A stretch of DNA of 64,000 nucleotides, from the NCBI GenBank assembly GCA_041392835.1, contig JAWKLF010000001.1:558001-622000 (forward strand). Reading direction: 5' to 3'. Numbering within the stretch: position 1 is the stretch's first letter; every line of letters starts with the position of its first letter. The position numbers and the translations under genes were made by a program. Below the pieces are notes generated by a model that saw only the letters and a list, made by a program, of their open reading frames with translations, searched no databases and had not been told where the DNA came from. Below, in pieces: positions 9,434-17,660 of the stretch. The stretch comes from OLB11 sp041392835 (GTDB lineage: Bacteria; Bacteroidota; Bacteroidia; Chitinophagales; Chitinophagaceae).

Positions 9434-11401
9434 TCATCCAGAAATTTCATTTTTGTACTTTTCTAAAATATATTTTCTGTTCGGTGTTAAATCAATTCTA
9501 ATCTTATCAATGATGTCCAAAATTTCTTGTTCTTGCTTCAAGTTGTTTTTCTCAATCGTCTTTTCTAAAACTCGCTGCAAACTTCCGTCACCAAGATAGA
9601 AGTTTTTCATCTTCCTTTTTTCCTGTTCAATAAATAAAATTCTCTGGTCGTAAGATTCCTCAATAAAAAGTTGGTAAATTTCAATGTCGTTTGCGATTAC
9701 TTTTTTTCTGCTTGTCGCAATATTTGAGCCTCTGTAAACTCTACCGTTCCTTTGGTCAATGATTGCAGGATTAAAATTGTTGTCGTAATGAATTACTCTG
9801 TTGCTGAATTTGTCAAAGTCCAGCCCTTCATTAGCAACTCGTGAAGCAATGAGAATTATTTTATTTTCAGAAATTTCATTTGCTATCCTGATGCTTTCAA
9901 GTTTACCGTTTCTCTCGTCTGTTGGTGTCTGTCCAGTTAACTTAAAAACTTTGTATTTGCTTTTCTTTAATTTGCTTTCCAAAGTGTCAACTGTTTCAAG
10001 CCAACTTACAAAAATAGTTATTACATTTTTGTTGTTGGATGTCTTAATGCTTTCAATTGTTTCAAGTAGCTTTTTATACTTGGCTTCAAAAACCAAATTG
10101 CCTTTGAATAGTTTTTCAATGTGTACATTTTGTGTCGGGTTGATGTTGCTCTTTGTAAAACTGTCTCGGCTTGAAACCAGTTGAGAAAGTTTTGTGCTGA
10201 ACATCTGTGATTCTTCTTCCGTAGTTTTTATTAAATCACGATAAAGCAAATACTGAAATTTTTCTGCTTCGTTTAATTTTGCAATAACTGGTTTTATAGT
10301 AAGTGATTCCTTTGTGTTACGAATCATAACGTCTCTTAGAAAATCATCCAATCCCTCTTTTGAATTATTTCCCCTTTTTAGATCAGCAGGTCTTTTAATC
10401 TTTTCGTCCTCTTGAAAATTCAGAAGAGCATTTATGTCGTCATTAAAATTCCTGTTAAACTGCTTTAACTTTTCAATTGAAATTTCTCCTCCATCAAGAT
10501 TTAAAATTTGTTTTTCCAATTCATTAATTCCGGAAGCAACTAAATTTGTAATACTTATTGTGTTGTCTCTTTCATTATTTCTTTCCACCATATTGAGAAG
10601 TTGTTGCAACTCTGATTTATTATTTTGGAATGGTGTCGCTGTAAGTAGCAATAATCTTGCCTTTTTATTTGCCTTTAACACAGCATAAATTTTGCTTACA
10701 GCAGTTCCATTCCATTTCAATGATTCTTCAGTGTCTTTATAGCTTCCTTTCAAACAATGGGCTTCGTCAACAATAATCCAATTAAAGAAGTTTTTTGGAA
10801 ATACTAGTTTCTTTCTTCCATCTTGCCTAAATTCAGAATCGCTTCCAGAGCCTTTTGTTCTTGGAATTGATTGGAAACTGGTAAGCCAAATTCCCTGATT
10901 ATATTTATTTTCCAATTCAATCCATTCTCTTTTTCCTTTTACTGAACTTTGTTTTGAAAAGAACCTAAACAATTTTTGTGTTGAAGGTTTATCAATTTTT
11001 GTTTGCTTAATAAAATTTCCAATATCGCTTGTTGGTAAATAGGATTCAGAAGTAAATTCTTCAAAGGTTAAATCTTCTTTCTCTTTCCATTCCCACTTGC
11101 TTCTGATTGAAGGATTAGCAATTATTAAAACTCTGAATCGGCTTTTGCTGTGGCTCTTTGATGTTTGTTCAAGTATTGCTTTGCTAATGATTGCAAGAGA
11201 TTCAAAAGTTTTTCCTCCGCCAACTTCGTCTGCAAGCATTACACCTCGTAAGTTGTTATAGATTTTCCACTCTTCAGGTTTTTGTCTTCTCGGATAATCA
11301 TTCAAAATCTGCCATGCCATACAGGAAGCTAAACGCTGTGCTTTAATAGCATTTTTGTTTTTTAAAATTTTATCTGTGATTAGATTTTTGAAATAAGCCA
11401 T
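9434..11401 (-). CDS. SNF2-type DEAD/DEAH superfamily 2 helicase, third gene of putative defence cassette
   Basis: This is a 655-residue superfamily 2 ATPase. Visible motifs are Walker A in MLADEVGGGKT (about residues 55-65), DEAH in IIVDEAHCLKG, motif III as LLLLTATPFQNN, and in the C-terminal lobe ASRVANEGLDF followed by QRNGRVYRG (motif VI). These fit SNF2/RapA-like enzymes that translocate on duplex nucleic acid. It is the last gene of a three-gene minus-strand unit, and its start overlaps the 3' end of the phospholipase-D-type gene by 22 bases, so coupled translation is likely. Such ATPases in DISARM, dpd and related systems work with PLD nucleases, but no other DISARM component is here. 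The defence role is inferred from context only. Confidence 0.88.
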   Translation of the reverse strand: MAYFKNLITDKILKNKNAIKAQRLASCMAWQILNDYPRRQKPEEWKIYNNLRGVMLADEVGGGKTFESLAIISKAILEQTSKSHSKSRFRVLIIANPSIRSKWEWKEKEDLTFEEFTSESYLPTSDIGNFIKQTKIDKPSTQKLFRFFSKQSSVKGKREWIELENKYNQGIWLTSFQSIPRTKGSGSDSEFRQDGRKKLVFPKNFFNWIIVDEAHCLKGSYKDTEESLKWNGTAVSKIYAVLKANKKARLLLLTATPFQNNKSELQQLLNMVERNNERDNTISITNLVASGINELEKQILNLDGGEISIEKLKQFNRNFNDDINALLNFQEDEKIKRPADLKRGNNSKEGLDDFLRDVMIRNTKESLTIKPVIAKLNEAEKFQYLLYRDLIKTTEEESQMFSTKLSQLVSSRDSFTKSNINPTQNVHIEKLFKGNLVFEAKYKKLLETIESIKTSNNKNVITIFVSWLETVDTLESKLKKSKYKVFKLTGQTPTDERNGKLESIRIANEISENKIILIASRVANEGLDFDKFSNRVIHYDNNFNPAIIDQRNGRVYRGSNIATSRKKVIANDIEIYQLFIEESYDQRILFIEQEKRKMKNFYLGDGSLQRVLEKTIEKNNLKQEQEILDIIDKIRIDLTPNRKYILEKYKNEISG

Positions 11402-13065
11402 CCTTTGATAAATGTGTTTAAAGTTCTTTGATCAATATTTAATTTCTCGGATAATTCACTAATCCGTTTCCAGCATTCTTGCTTGATATTTTCAGTATTT
11501 TGCTTTGCGCTAAAAGTTTTTAATAACTGCAAGGTTAGATATAGTATTCTTCCGTCATCACTTTTGTAAATTTCATTTTGAATTTCTTTCTCATTGAAGT
11601 CTGTAAAGTATTTCTTGTGTTCTATGCTTTGCAAAAGACTTTTTACATTGTAAAAGTATTGTTCAAGTTTAGGGGGTTCGGTTATTTGAATGCTTGTGGT
11701 TTCCTTAATTGAAAGTTTGCCTTCATTGATTGCAGTGTCAAGTTCTGTTGGGTTAACAGAATAGATTCCTTTGAACGAATCAAAAATGCTTTCGCCTTTT
11801 TCGTTAAGTCCTGCGATGTATTCAGTCAACTCAAATACTGAAACAGAAATTTTTTCATCCCCGATGAAAAAAATTACAGTTTGCTTTTGCTCTCCAAGTT
11901 CATTTGTCTTAAATAAAAACTCGCTGTCTGTGTTCTGCAACTTTATTTTATTTCCGTCTTTGGTTTTTCTTACTGGTAAGTTGTTTGGGTTAAAAATGTA
12001 GGTAGTAATTTTTGTGTTCTCCTTTTCAGCCCAAGCATAATGGATGTTTTGGCTTTCAAAAAATTCAAGTGAATTGTCTTCCGCTTCTTTATAGTCAGCA
12101 ACTTCAATTTCAGAAAGTTGTTTCCAAAAATTTTCACCGAACCATTCTTGCATTTCTTTTAATGGAACTTTCAAAATTATACCGCACTCTTGGTTTGCGG
12201 ATTCATTAAGCGTTTTAAAAAACCCTTGCTCTGTGAAGTTTGCAGAGCCAATAAACAAAACTGCATCAGAATTAAATTCTGTCAGCATCAGTTTGGAATG
12301 AAAACCTTCCCGCTTTTTATTTAACGGCTGAAATATTTTGCAATGGTGATTTTGAAACGGTTTTATTTTAGCTCCAGTCCGTAAGTAAATTGAAATGTTG
12401 TCGGAGATACTTTTTACTTCTTCAATTTTTGAATAATCATCTGAAACAAATGGAGTTGCAATTTTAATACTCTTGGCTGTTTGTCCACTTTTGTATCTTC
12501 CCAAGTAATTTTTGTATTCATCAAAAATTGATTTCTCATTTGAGTTGAAAATAAAATGAATGCTGTTTGACTTTGTCGGTAGTTCCTTAAACCGAAGTTT
12601 GTTAATCGTTTGTTCCCAAATGGAAATTTGAATGAACAAATGCGATTTTAATTGCTCAAAGAAATTTATTATCTGATTGTAGATAAAGACATCAGTTTCA
12701 GTTTTAAATTCAAGTTCCATTTCAATTGCAATTTCTTTTTCTGTTGCAAAGCTGTCCACAGAAAGGTTTGCACTTCCTACTATAAATTTTGCGCCTACTT
12801 CCGATTTTAATAAAGCTAATTTGGAATGAAAACAATTTCTATCATTTGGCTTTAATGGCTTCATGGGAACGCAAAAAATTGTGCTGTTTGAGTTGTCGTC
12901 AATGGATATTCCTTGTTTATAGTCGTGAAGAATTAGTTTTGTTCCACTGGCAACTTCTGAAAGCTTTTCAACTACTTCATTATCCAAAGTGTAAGTAAGG
13001 TAAACTCCGATGTTGTGAGGATACTCGGCAATTGATTGAAAGAAGTCCTTTGAGTTTTTCTTCAT
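11380..13065 (-). CDS. Phospholipase-D-superfamily protein with two HKD-type motifs (putative nuclease)
   Basis: This 561-residue protein carries two PLD half-sites: FHSKLALL (His about 80, Lys 82) with GSANLS about 15 residues on, and FHSKLMLT (His about 254) with GSANFT. Both halves needed for one PLD active site are therefore on one chain. In bacterial defence loci proteins of this class act as DNA nucleases; lipid hydrolysis cannot be excluded from sequence. The C-terminal 280 residues are not recognised and may bind the partner helicase or DNA. There is no signal peptide, which fits a cytoplasmic role. The ATG shares its A with the stop of the preceding gene (TAATG), and the 3' end overlaps the helicase start by 22 bases, a tight coupling suggesting a complex. 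Confidence 0.85.
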   Translation of the reverse strand: MKKNSKDFFQSIAEYPHNIGVYLTYTLDNEVVEKLSEVASGTKLILHDYKQGISIDDNSNSTIFCVPMKPLKPNDRNCFHSKLALLKSEVGAKFIVGSANLSVDSFATEKEIAIEMELEFKTETDVFIYNQIINFFEQLKSHLFIQISIWEQTINKLRFKELPTKSNSIHFIFNSNEKSIFDEYKNYLGRYKSGQTAKSIKIATPFVSDDYSKIEEVKSISDNISIYLRTGAKIKPFQNHHCKIFQPLNKKREGFHSKLMLTEFNSDAVLFIGSANFTEQGFFKTLNESANQECGIILKVPLKEMQEWFGENFWKQLSEIEVADYKEAEDNSLEFFESQNIHYAWAEKENTKITTYIFNPNNLPVRKTKDGNKIKLQNTDSEFLFKTNELGEQKQTVIFFIGDEKISVSVFELTEYIAGLNEKGESIFDSFKGIYSVNPTELDTAINEGKLSIKETTSIQITEPPKLEQYFYNVKSLLQSIEHKKYFTDFNEKEIQNEIYKSDDGRILYLTLQLLKTFSAKQNTENIKQECWKRISELSEKLNIDQRTLNTFIKGWLISKI

Positions 13066-14168
13066 TACCGTAGTTCTTTTATTAAGCGTAACAAAGCAGA
13101 ATGTCTGTAATTAAAAAAGTAGCTTGTTCCTTCTTCTTCGCCTTGTCTTTTCTTGTATGATTCCCAAAGGTTTTCAATTCTACGTTTTTCTGATGGACTT
13201 CCCTTGTCGTAAAATGCATATCTGTTTTCCGAAGTATTGAATTGAAACCACTTACTTTTTTTCATTCTCTTTTGTAATGTAATATCAGATTTTGAGCTTG
13301 ATAGATAATTATTTGGAATTTCTTCAAATGCTTTGTCTGCATTAATCCATAAGGATTTACGATTGGGCTTATTGTATATATCTGCATCAACTGCAAGGAC
13401 AAATTTTCCAAACCAATTATTTAAAAATGCAAATGGGATTTTTGGATTTGGGTTTTCTAATAACTTGCTCCAAAATGTTTCTTCTTTAAATGTCTTGTAA
13501 GTAAAGTAGGGTTGGAGTAGTTGGAAATATTCATTCTTTAGTCTGCCTTTAATTTTTTCAATCAATTCCTTCTTAAACTTGTCTTTGAAATCTTCAAGCC
13601 GATGATTATTGAATAGTGAATTCTTTTTTTGTAGCTGTTTTACTAAGTCCTTTATATATTCCGCTTTGCGTTGTGGTAGTTTGTAATCGCATAAAATAAA
13701 GTCCCGTAAAAGTGGCATCTGTCTTTCGCCAACTTTTTTCAGATAGAGTTCTAATGTAGCAGGTGCAAAATTTCTGTCGGTGTAAATCTTGAATGCGTTT
13801 TGAATTACCCAACCTTTACTTGTGAATACATCAATGACGCTTAGTTCAAAATTGTTTCCAAGAAGTCCGCCTCTTAATTCTGTCTTGCTGAATTTTGATT
13901 TCCAGCAATACACCAAAAGTTTTTCTAACCTGATTTGTATTTCTCTTTTCTGCTTATCGTTTTTCCAAAGTGATTTGTTTGTGTTTAGAAAGTGATTCAC
14001 ATAAGCTACAAACAGATAGTAAGTCGGTTTGGAAACTGAACCTGAAAAGGGTAAATAGTCTGCTCCAACTTTTTCGGAAAAATCGTCAAATCCAAAAGGG
14101 TCTCGTTCACCTTGGTCAAACGAAACAGGTTTTACATTAAAAATATTTATAGACTCATAACCCATCAT
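13065..14168 (-). CDS. Unrecognised protein, first gene of putative defence cassette (DUF6361-like N-terminus)
   Basis: This 367-residue soluble protein has no signal peptide or membrane segment. The N-terminal region (about residues 22-60: FGFDDFSEKVGADYLPFSG followed by YYLFVAYVNHFL) recalls the pattern of DUF6361 proteins (a loop, a short Pro-Phe-Ser-Gly turn, then an aromatic helix), but the match is from memory and weak. The rest is basic, rich in Lys, Phe and Trp, and ends YRHSALLRLIKELR. It could be a nucleic-acid-binding sensor or specificity subunit. It opens the operon, and its stop overlaps the PLD gene start by one base. No clear -7/-33 promoter was found just upstream. The function is unknown. 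Confidence 0.7.
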   Translation of the reverse strand: MMGYESINIFNVKPVSFDQGERDPFGFDDFSEKVGADYLPFSGSVSKPTYYLFVAYVNHFLNTNKSLWKNDKQKREIQIRLEKLLVYCWKSKFSKTELRGGLLGNNFELSVIDVFTSKGWVIQNAFKIYTDRNFAPATLELYLKKVGERQMPLLRDFILCDYKLPQRKAEYIKDLVKQLQKKNSLFNNHRLEDFKDKFKKELIEKIKGRLKNEYFQLLQPYFTYKTFKEETFWSKLLENPNPKIPFAFLNNWFGKFVLAVDADIYNKPNRKSLWINADKAFEEIPNNYLSSSKSDITLQKRMKKSKWFQFNTSENRYAFYDKGSPSEKRRIENLWESYKKRQGEEEGTSYFFNYRHSALLRLIKELR

Positions 14169-14402
14169 TCAAATTATTATAGTTCGTATAAGGTCTAATA
14201 GGGCTCTTTTTAATAATGGCTTTATACTATTTAATTATTATTCAAGTATTTTGGTTTATGCTTTATGTTTATTCTTTTGAAAAGGCAATAGTGTTTTTTG
14301 TTTTATTTCACCATTGTATAGTACTATAATTTTCTAACGTATAGTCGAAATGAATATTAAGATTTATTTATAATCACAAGCCTTCACAGATCCCCCAAAG
14401 TC

Positions 14403-15251
14403 TTACATATTCTCAAACGTATTACCTTGATTCAGGTCTCCACTTTTATAGCCTCGCATAAACCAATACATACGTTGTTCTGAAGTACCATGCGTAAAGG
14501 CATCGGCATTTACATATCCTTGTGATCTTTTTTGTAGTCTGTCGTCGCCTACAGCATTAGCAGCACTCATAGCTTCTTCTATATCGCCTTCTTCAAGAGC
14601 ATTATTGATTTGTTGATTATAATGAGCCCATACGCCAGCATAAAAATCGGCTTGCAATTCCATGGCTACTTGGTAGCGATTGCTTTGAACTTCGTTTACC
14701 CGAGATTGTGCTTGCCTTACTTTGTTAGCAGTGCCAAGTAAATGTTGAATATGATGACCTACTTCATGAGAGATTACATAGGCTAATGCAAAATCGCCTT
14801 TAGCACCTAAACGTTGCGTAAGTTCAGTAAAAAAGTATTTAGATAAATAAATTTTTTGGTCTGCAGGGCAATAGAAAGGACCCGTTTGTGCACTTGCCAT
14901 GCCGCAAGGCGATTGTGTAGCATCGTCGAAAAAAACCATAGTTGGCTGTGCATAGCGCATATTGTTTTGGCTAAAAATGCGTGTCCATATGGTCTCATTA
15001 TCTTTTAATACAACAGAAACAAACTTTTTTAAGTTTTCCTCTTCTTGTGAAGTAGTAGCAGTCGTGTTTGAGCTTGTTTGTTGTCGTTGATTAAAAAAAT
15101 CGGAAAATAATTGCTGAGGGTCGCCACCGAGTAATAAGCCAACAACTAAAATAATAATACCAAACAAACCGCCACCCATAGCAACTTGTCTGCCCGATAC
15201 GCCTCTGCGATCTTCAATGTTTTCACTTTCTTCTCTTCCTTGCCATTTCAT
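14403..15251 (-). CDS. ypfJ: Neutral zinc metallopeptidase, YpfJ/KPN_00967 family
   Basis: This is a 282-residue membrane-anchored peptidase of the Zn_peptidase_2 family. One hydrophobic helix lies at about residues 26-42 after a polar N-terminus containing a Gly-rich GGGLFG turn. The zinc-binding HEVGHH is at 162-167, and the downstream ELQADFYAGVWAH supplies the third ligand region (the Glu and Asp in QAD). MASAQTGPFYCP and YLSKYFF are typical of the family. The catalytic domain is expected outside the cytoplasmic membrane. Its physiological substrate is not established. It stands alone with its own leader; the 234 bases upstream, towards the cassette gene at 14168, hold no visible gene. 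Confidence 0.92.
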   Translation of the reverse strand: MKWQGREESENIEDRRGVSGRQVAMGGGLFGIIILVVGLLLGGDPQQLFSDFFNQRQQTSSNTTATTSQEEENLKKFVSVVLKDNETIWTRIFSQNNMRYAQPTMVFFDDATQSPCGMASAQTGPFYCPADQKIYLSKYFFTELTQRLGAKGDFALAYVISHEVGHHIQHLLGTANKVRQAQSRVNEVQSNRYQVAMELQADFYAGVWAHYNQQINNALEEGDIEEAMSAANAVGDDRLQKRSQGYVNADAFTHGTSEQRMYWFMRGYKSGDLNQGNTFENM

Positions 15252-15309
15252 AGTAGTAAATTTTTATACAAAAAAAAGAAAAAATGAATGATTTGCAAGT
15301 AAAAAATAA

Positions 15310-15636
15310 TTAATTAACTGTTACAGCAGTTCCTGTGGCTGTTACCATCAGCATGCTACTATTGGCTCCCACAGTTTCATAATCTAAGTCAACGCCAATA
15401 ACGGCATTGCCACCAAGGCGTGTAGCCTCTTCGCACATTTCTGCTATAGCTATTTCTCTTGCTTCTCTCAACACTTTTTCATAAGAACCCGAGCGGCCTC
15501 CTATAATGTCTCTAAGACCCGCAAAAAGGTCTTTGAACATATTAGCACCAATAATGGTTTCGCCTGTTACTATACCATGGTATCGTTCAATTTTTTTTCC
15601 TTCTAATGTATTTGTTGTAGTTGTTAGCATATTCAT
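15310..15636 (-). CDS. YbjQ/UPF0145 heavy-metal-binding-domain protein
   Basis: This is a roughly 108-residue member of the YbjQ (UPF0145) family, which forms pentameric beta-barrel-like assemblies of unknown function. Typical features are TTTTNTLEGKKIERYHGIV near the start, GETIIGANMFKDLF, AREIAIAEMCEEA and GGNAVIGVDLDYE. The ATG at 15636 (or 15630) is preferred over the TTG at 15657, which would overlap the upstream gene; the chosen start lies 7 bases after the upstream stop, suggesting co-transcription with the glutaminyl-cyclase-like lipoprotein. There is no signal peptide. The name 'heavy-metal binding' comes from the family title and is not supported here by Cys or His clusters. Confidence 0.88.
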   Translation of the reverse strand: MNMLTTTTNTLEGKKIERYHGIVTGETIIGANMFKDLFAGLRDIIGGRSGSYEKVLREAREIAIAEMCEEATRLGGNAVIGVDLDYETVGANSSMLMVTATGTAVTVN

Positions 15637-15643
15637 ATTTTTT

Positions 15644-16618
15644 TTATTGAGTTTCAAATAGTACTTGCAATACGGTTTGGCCTACTGCTTTTAGTGTTTG
15701 TTTATCTATAACTGATATATTATCTTGATGTGTATGCCAATGGTCGCCAAAGCCTCCTCCTGGTTTCAAGTTAATAATATCTACACAGGGTATTCGTGCA
15801 ATTTCATTGACCACTACATGGTCATCGGTAATACTCCCGCCTTGTTCATACACAAAGTAAGAAGAGTATCCAATGCGATTGGCAACAGCCCAAATGTTTT
15901 TTTGTATGTCGCCAGCGTAGGCTTTAGAAAAATCTTCTAGTGGAAAACGAGCGTTTTTTGAGCCTACCATATCCAAGCAAATTCCATATTGGGCCCTATA
16001 TCCGGGTGTATGGGGGTTGCCAGCCCAATGTTGTGTGCCTAAACAATAGCTTTGTTCTGTCCATTCTGTTTTGCCTACATCTTCGGCATCTACCAATAAA
16101 ATGTCAACACCTACAGAGGGTTTGTTGTGATGCAACTGTGTTGCAATTTCTAATAAAACGCCTACACCACTGGCACCATCGTCGGCTGCGTCTATAGCTG
16201 ATTGTGTGTTTTTTGTATCATTGTCTGCCCAGGGTCTGCTGTCCCAATGTGCAAGCAACAAAACTCTATTTTGTAAAGTCGGATTAAATGATGCTATGAT
16301 ATTAATAGCATCATACTTTTTATTGGATATAGGCTGAGTAACTTTTGCGTTTTGTATATACACTGTATCTGCAAGTTCACGTAATGTCTTTTCAAGCCAA
16401 GCAGCACATTTTTTTTGAGAAGTAGTACCAGGCACGCGTGGTCCAAAGGCAACTTGCTTTTCGATATATGAATAAGCATTATCTGCATTAAATTCAGGAG
16501 CTTGTACAGGGGTTTTAGTAACCTCTTCTGCTGTGGGTTCAGAGTCTTGAGTATCGTCGTTGCATGCAAAAAAACAAATTGAAATACAAAGTGTCAGAAA
16601 CAGTTTTTGAATTTTCAT
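15644..16618 (-). CDS. M28-family lipoprotein, glutaminyl-peptide cyclotransferase-like
   Basis: This 324-residue lipoprotein has an N-terminus ending in a lipobox with Cys 19 (ICFFAC). The zinc-peptidase fold has the expected M28 order: LLAHWDSRPWAD (His/Asp ligand), DAADDGASGVGVLLE (bridging Asp), LLVDAEDVG (Glu/Asp), ICLDMVGSK, and a C-terminal DHWHTHQDN (last His ligand). A single zinc site and the WHTxxDN element point to type II glutaminyl cyclases, which convert N-terminal Gln to pyroglutamate in exported Bacteroidota proteins; an aminopeptidase is the alternative. In Bacteroidota many signal peptidase I products start with Gln, so an envelope location makes sense. It follows the Omp28-like lipoprotein gene by 11 bases, probably in one operon. 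Confidence 0.85.
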   Translation of the reverse strand: MKIQKLFLTLCISICFFACNDDTQDSEPTAEEVTKTPVQAPEFNADNAYSYIEKQVAFGPRVPGTTSQKKCAAWLEKTLRELADTVYIQNAKVTQPISNKKYDAINIIASFNPTLQNRVLLLAHWDSRPWADNDTKNTQSAIDAADDGASGVGVLLEIATQLHHNKPSVGVDILLVDAEDVGKTEWTEQSYCLGTQHWAGNPHTPGYRAQYGICLDMVGSKNARFPLEDFSKAYAGDIQKNIWAVANRIGYSSYFVYEQGGSITDDHVVVNEIARIPCVDIINLKPGGGFGDHWHTHQDNISVIDKQTLKAVGQTVLQVLFETQ

Positions 16619-16629
16619 TGTACAAAAAA

Positions 16630-17517
16630 TTATTTGAGTTTAGTTTCTTCGGCCTGTAATACTTCTTTAGAATTGCCTCGTTGATGCACAACTGCAATTA
16701 TATGGCAATTGTCTAAATTCCAAGCATGATTGCCTGCAAGTGGTGTAGGGTCAAAGGTAACTTTTTTCTCAAATACCCGTCCTGCCTCTATAGTAGTAAG
16801 CGAGTCTAATACTATAAAGCCCGATACTGGGGAAATTAATTTTCTAAATACATGGTTGAAATCATAGTCATCAATGATTACGTCATTCAGAGATTTTTGC
16901 TTGTCTATAATATTGCTTTCTACAGCATACAATGAAAGTGCTATAGGAGTGCTTACAAGATTTTGTGTAAAGGCAAGTGTAGTAATTACTTCTACTTTAT
17001 TTTCGGCATTGAGTGACGATTGAATATGAATATTAACCGGTGTCGTTTTTGCTAATTGTTCTGTTATTTTATTTGGCCAGAGATTGCTACTGTATAATAA
17101 GTTGTATTTGTTGTTTGCTACATTGTACTCCACCCTATCAAAGCTAGCGGATGGTTTTCCAACGGCATCACCATCCAAAAAGTCGGAAAGAATTTTAGAG
17201 TCGGCATTAAAAAATTCTTGCACTCCACCTTCGGGTTTGCCAGTTAAAAAACCAGAGTGCACGGCCATAATGATAAGTTTGCCGGGTAATTCATTTTCTT
17301 TTTGATGCAAAAAGCTACTTGCCTGAGGACAGTTTACACACGAAGCGCCTGTTTGTTCTTCTATAAATACTTTTTTGTCTTGTGCTGTTTCTATAGTAGC
17401 TACATAAGTAGTATCGTATGATTCGGGTTCGTCTAGGACTAAACCTGATGGCAATTGTTCTTTTACGCAAGATGCTAAAACTACAGAGAACAATAAAGTG
17501 TAAATAAAGTACTTCAT
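16630..17517 (-). CDS. Omp28-related lipoprotein with thioredoxin-like CxxC
   Basis: This 295-residue protein starts with a lipoprotein signal (SVVLASC, Cys 17). The first globular part reads VFIEEQTGASCVNCPQASSF, with CVNC at 59-62, followed by a thioredoxin-like strand LIIMAVHSG, matching the Omp28-related family of Bacteroidota surface proteins. The C-terminal half is beta-rich and probably Ig-like. A redox role through CVNC is possible, but family members are mostly uncharacterised. It is the first gene of a minus-strand unit with the glutaminyl-cyclase-like and YbjQ genes. A TACCTTTG -7 box lies at 17557-17550, about 33 bases upstream of the ATG. Confidence 0.82.
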   Translation of the reverse strand: MKYFIYTLLFSVVLASCVKEQLPSGLVLDEPESYDTTYVATIETAQDKKVFIEEQTGASCVNCPQASSFLHQKENELPGKLIIMAVHSGFLTGKPEGGVQEFFNADSKILSDFLDGDAVGKPSASFDRVEYNVANNKYNLLYSSNLWPNKITEQLAKTTPVNIHIQSSLNAENKVEVITTLAFTQNLVSTPIALSLYAVESNIIDKQKSLNDVIIDDYDFNHVFRKLISPVSGFIVLDSLTTIEAGRVFEKKVTFDPTPLAGNHAWNLDNCHIIAVVHQRGNSKEVLQAEETKLK

Positions 17518-17549
17518 GGTTAAAATGTTAAAAAAAGTAAATAGGACTT

Positions 17550-17557
17550 CAAAGGTA
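17550..17557 (-). promoter_or_regulatory. Putative -7 box for the Omp28-like operon
   Basis: TACCTTTG on the minus strand, identical to boxes found ahead of hutH (21456-21449), the rhodanese gene (28633-28626) and the tlpA-like gene (49416-49423). No clear -33 TTG at standard spacing. Confidence 0.45.
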
Positions 17558-17660
17558 CATGAAAAATAAATATTGCAGTATGTATTGGAAACACGGATGA
17601 AGAATAAATTTTTAAAAATGATTTTTTGAAATATGTATTTTTACATCAAATGCAATAAAA

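Noticed and set aside
9434..14168. Assignment of the cassette to DISARM, Mokosh or dpd
   Set aside because: DISARM needs a DUF1998 protein and usually a methylase, Mokosh has an SF1-type helicase, and dpd needs DpdA-type tRNA-guanine transglycosylase genes; none is present. Only the PLD plus helicase theme is shared.
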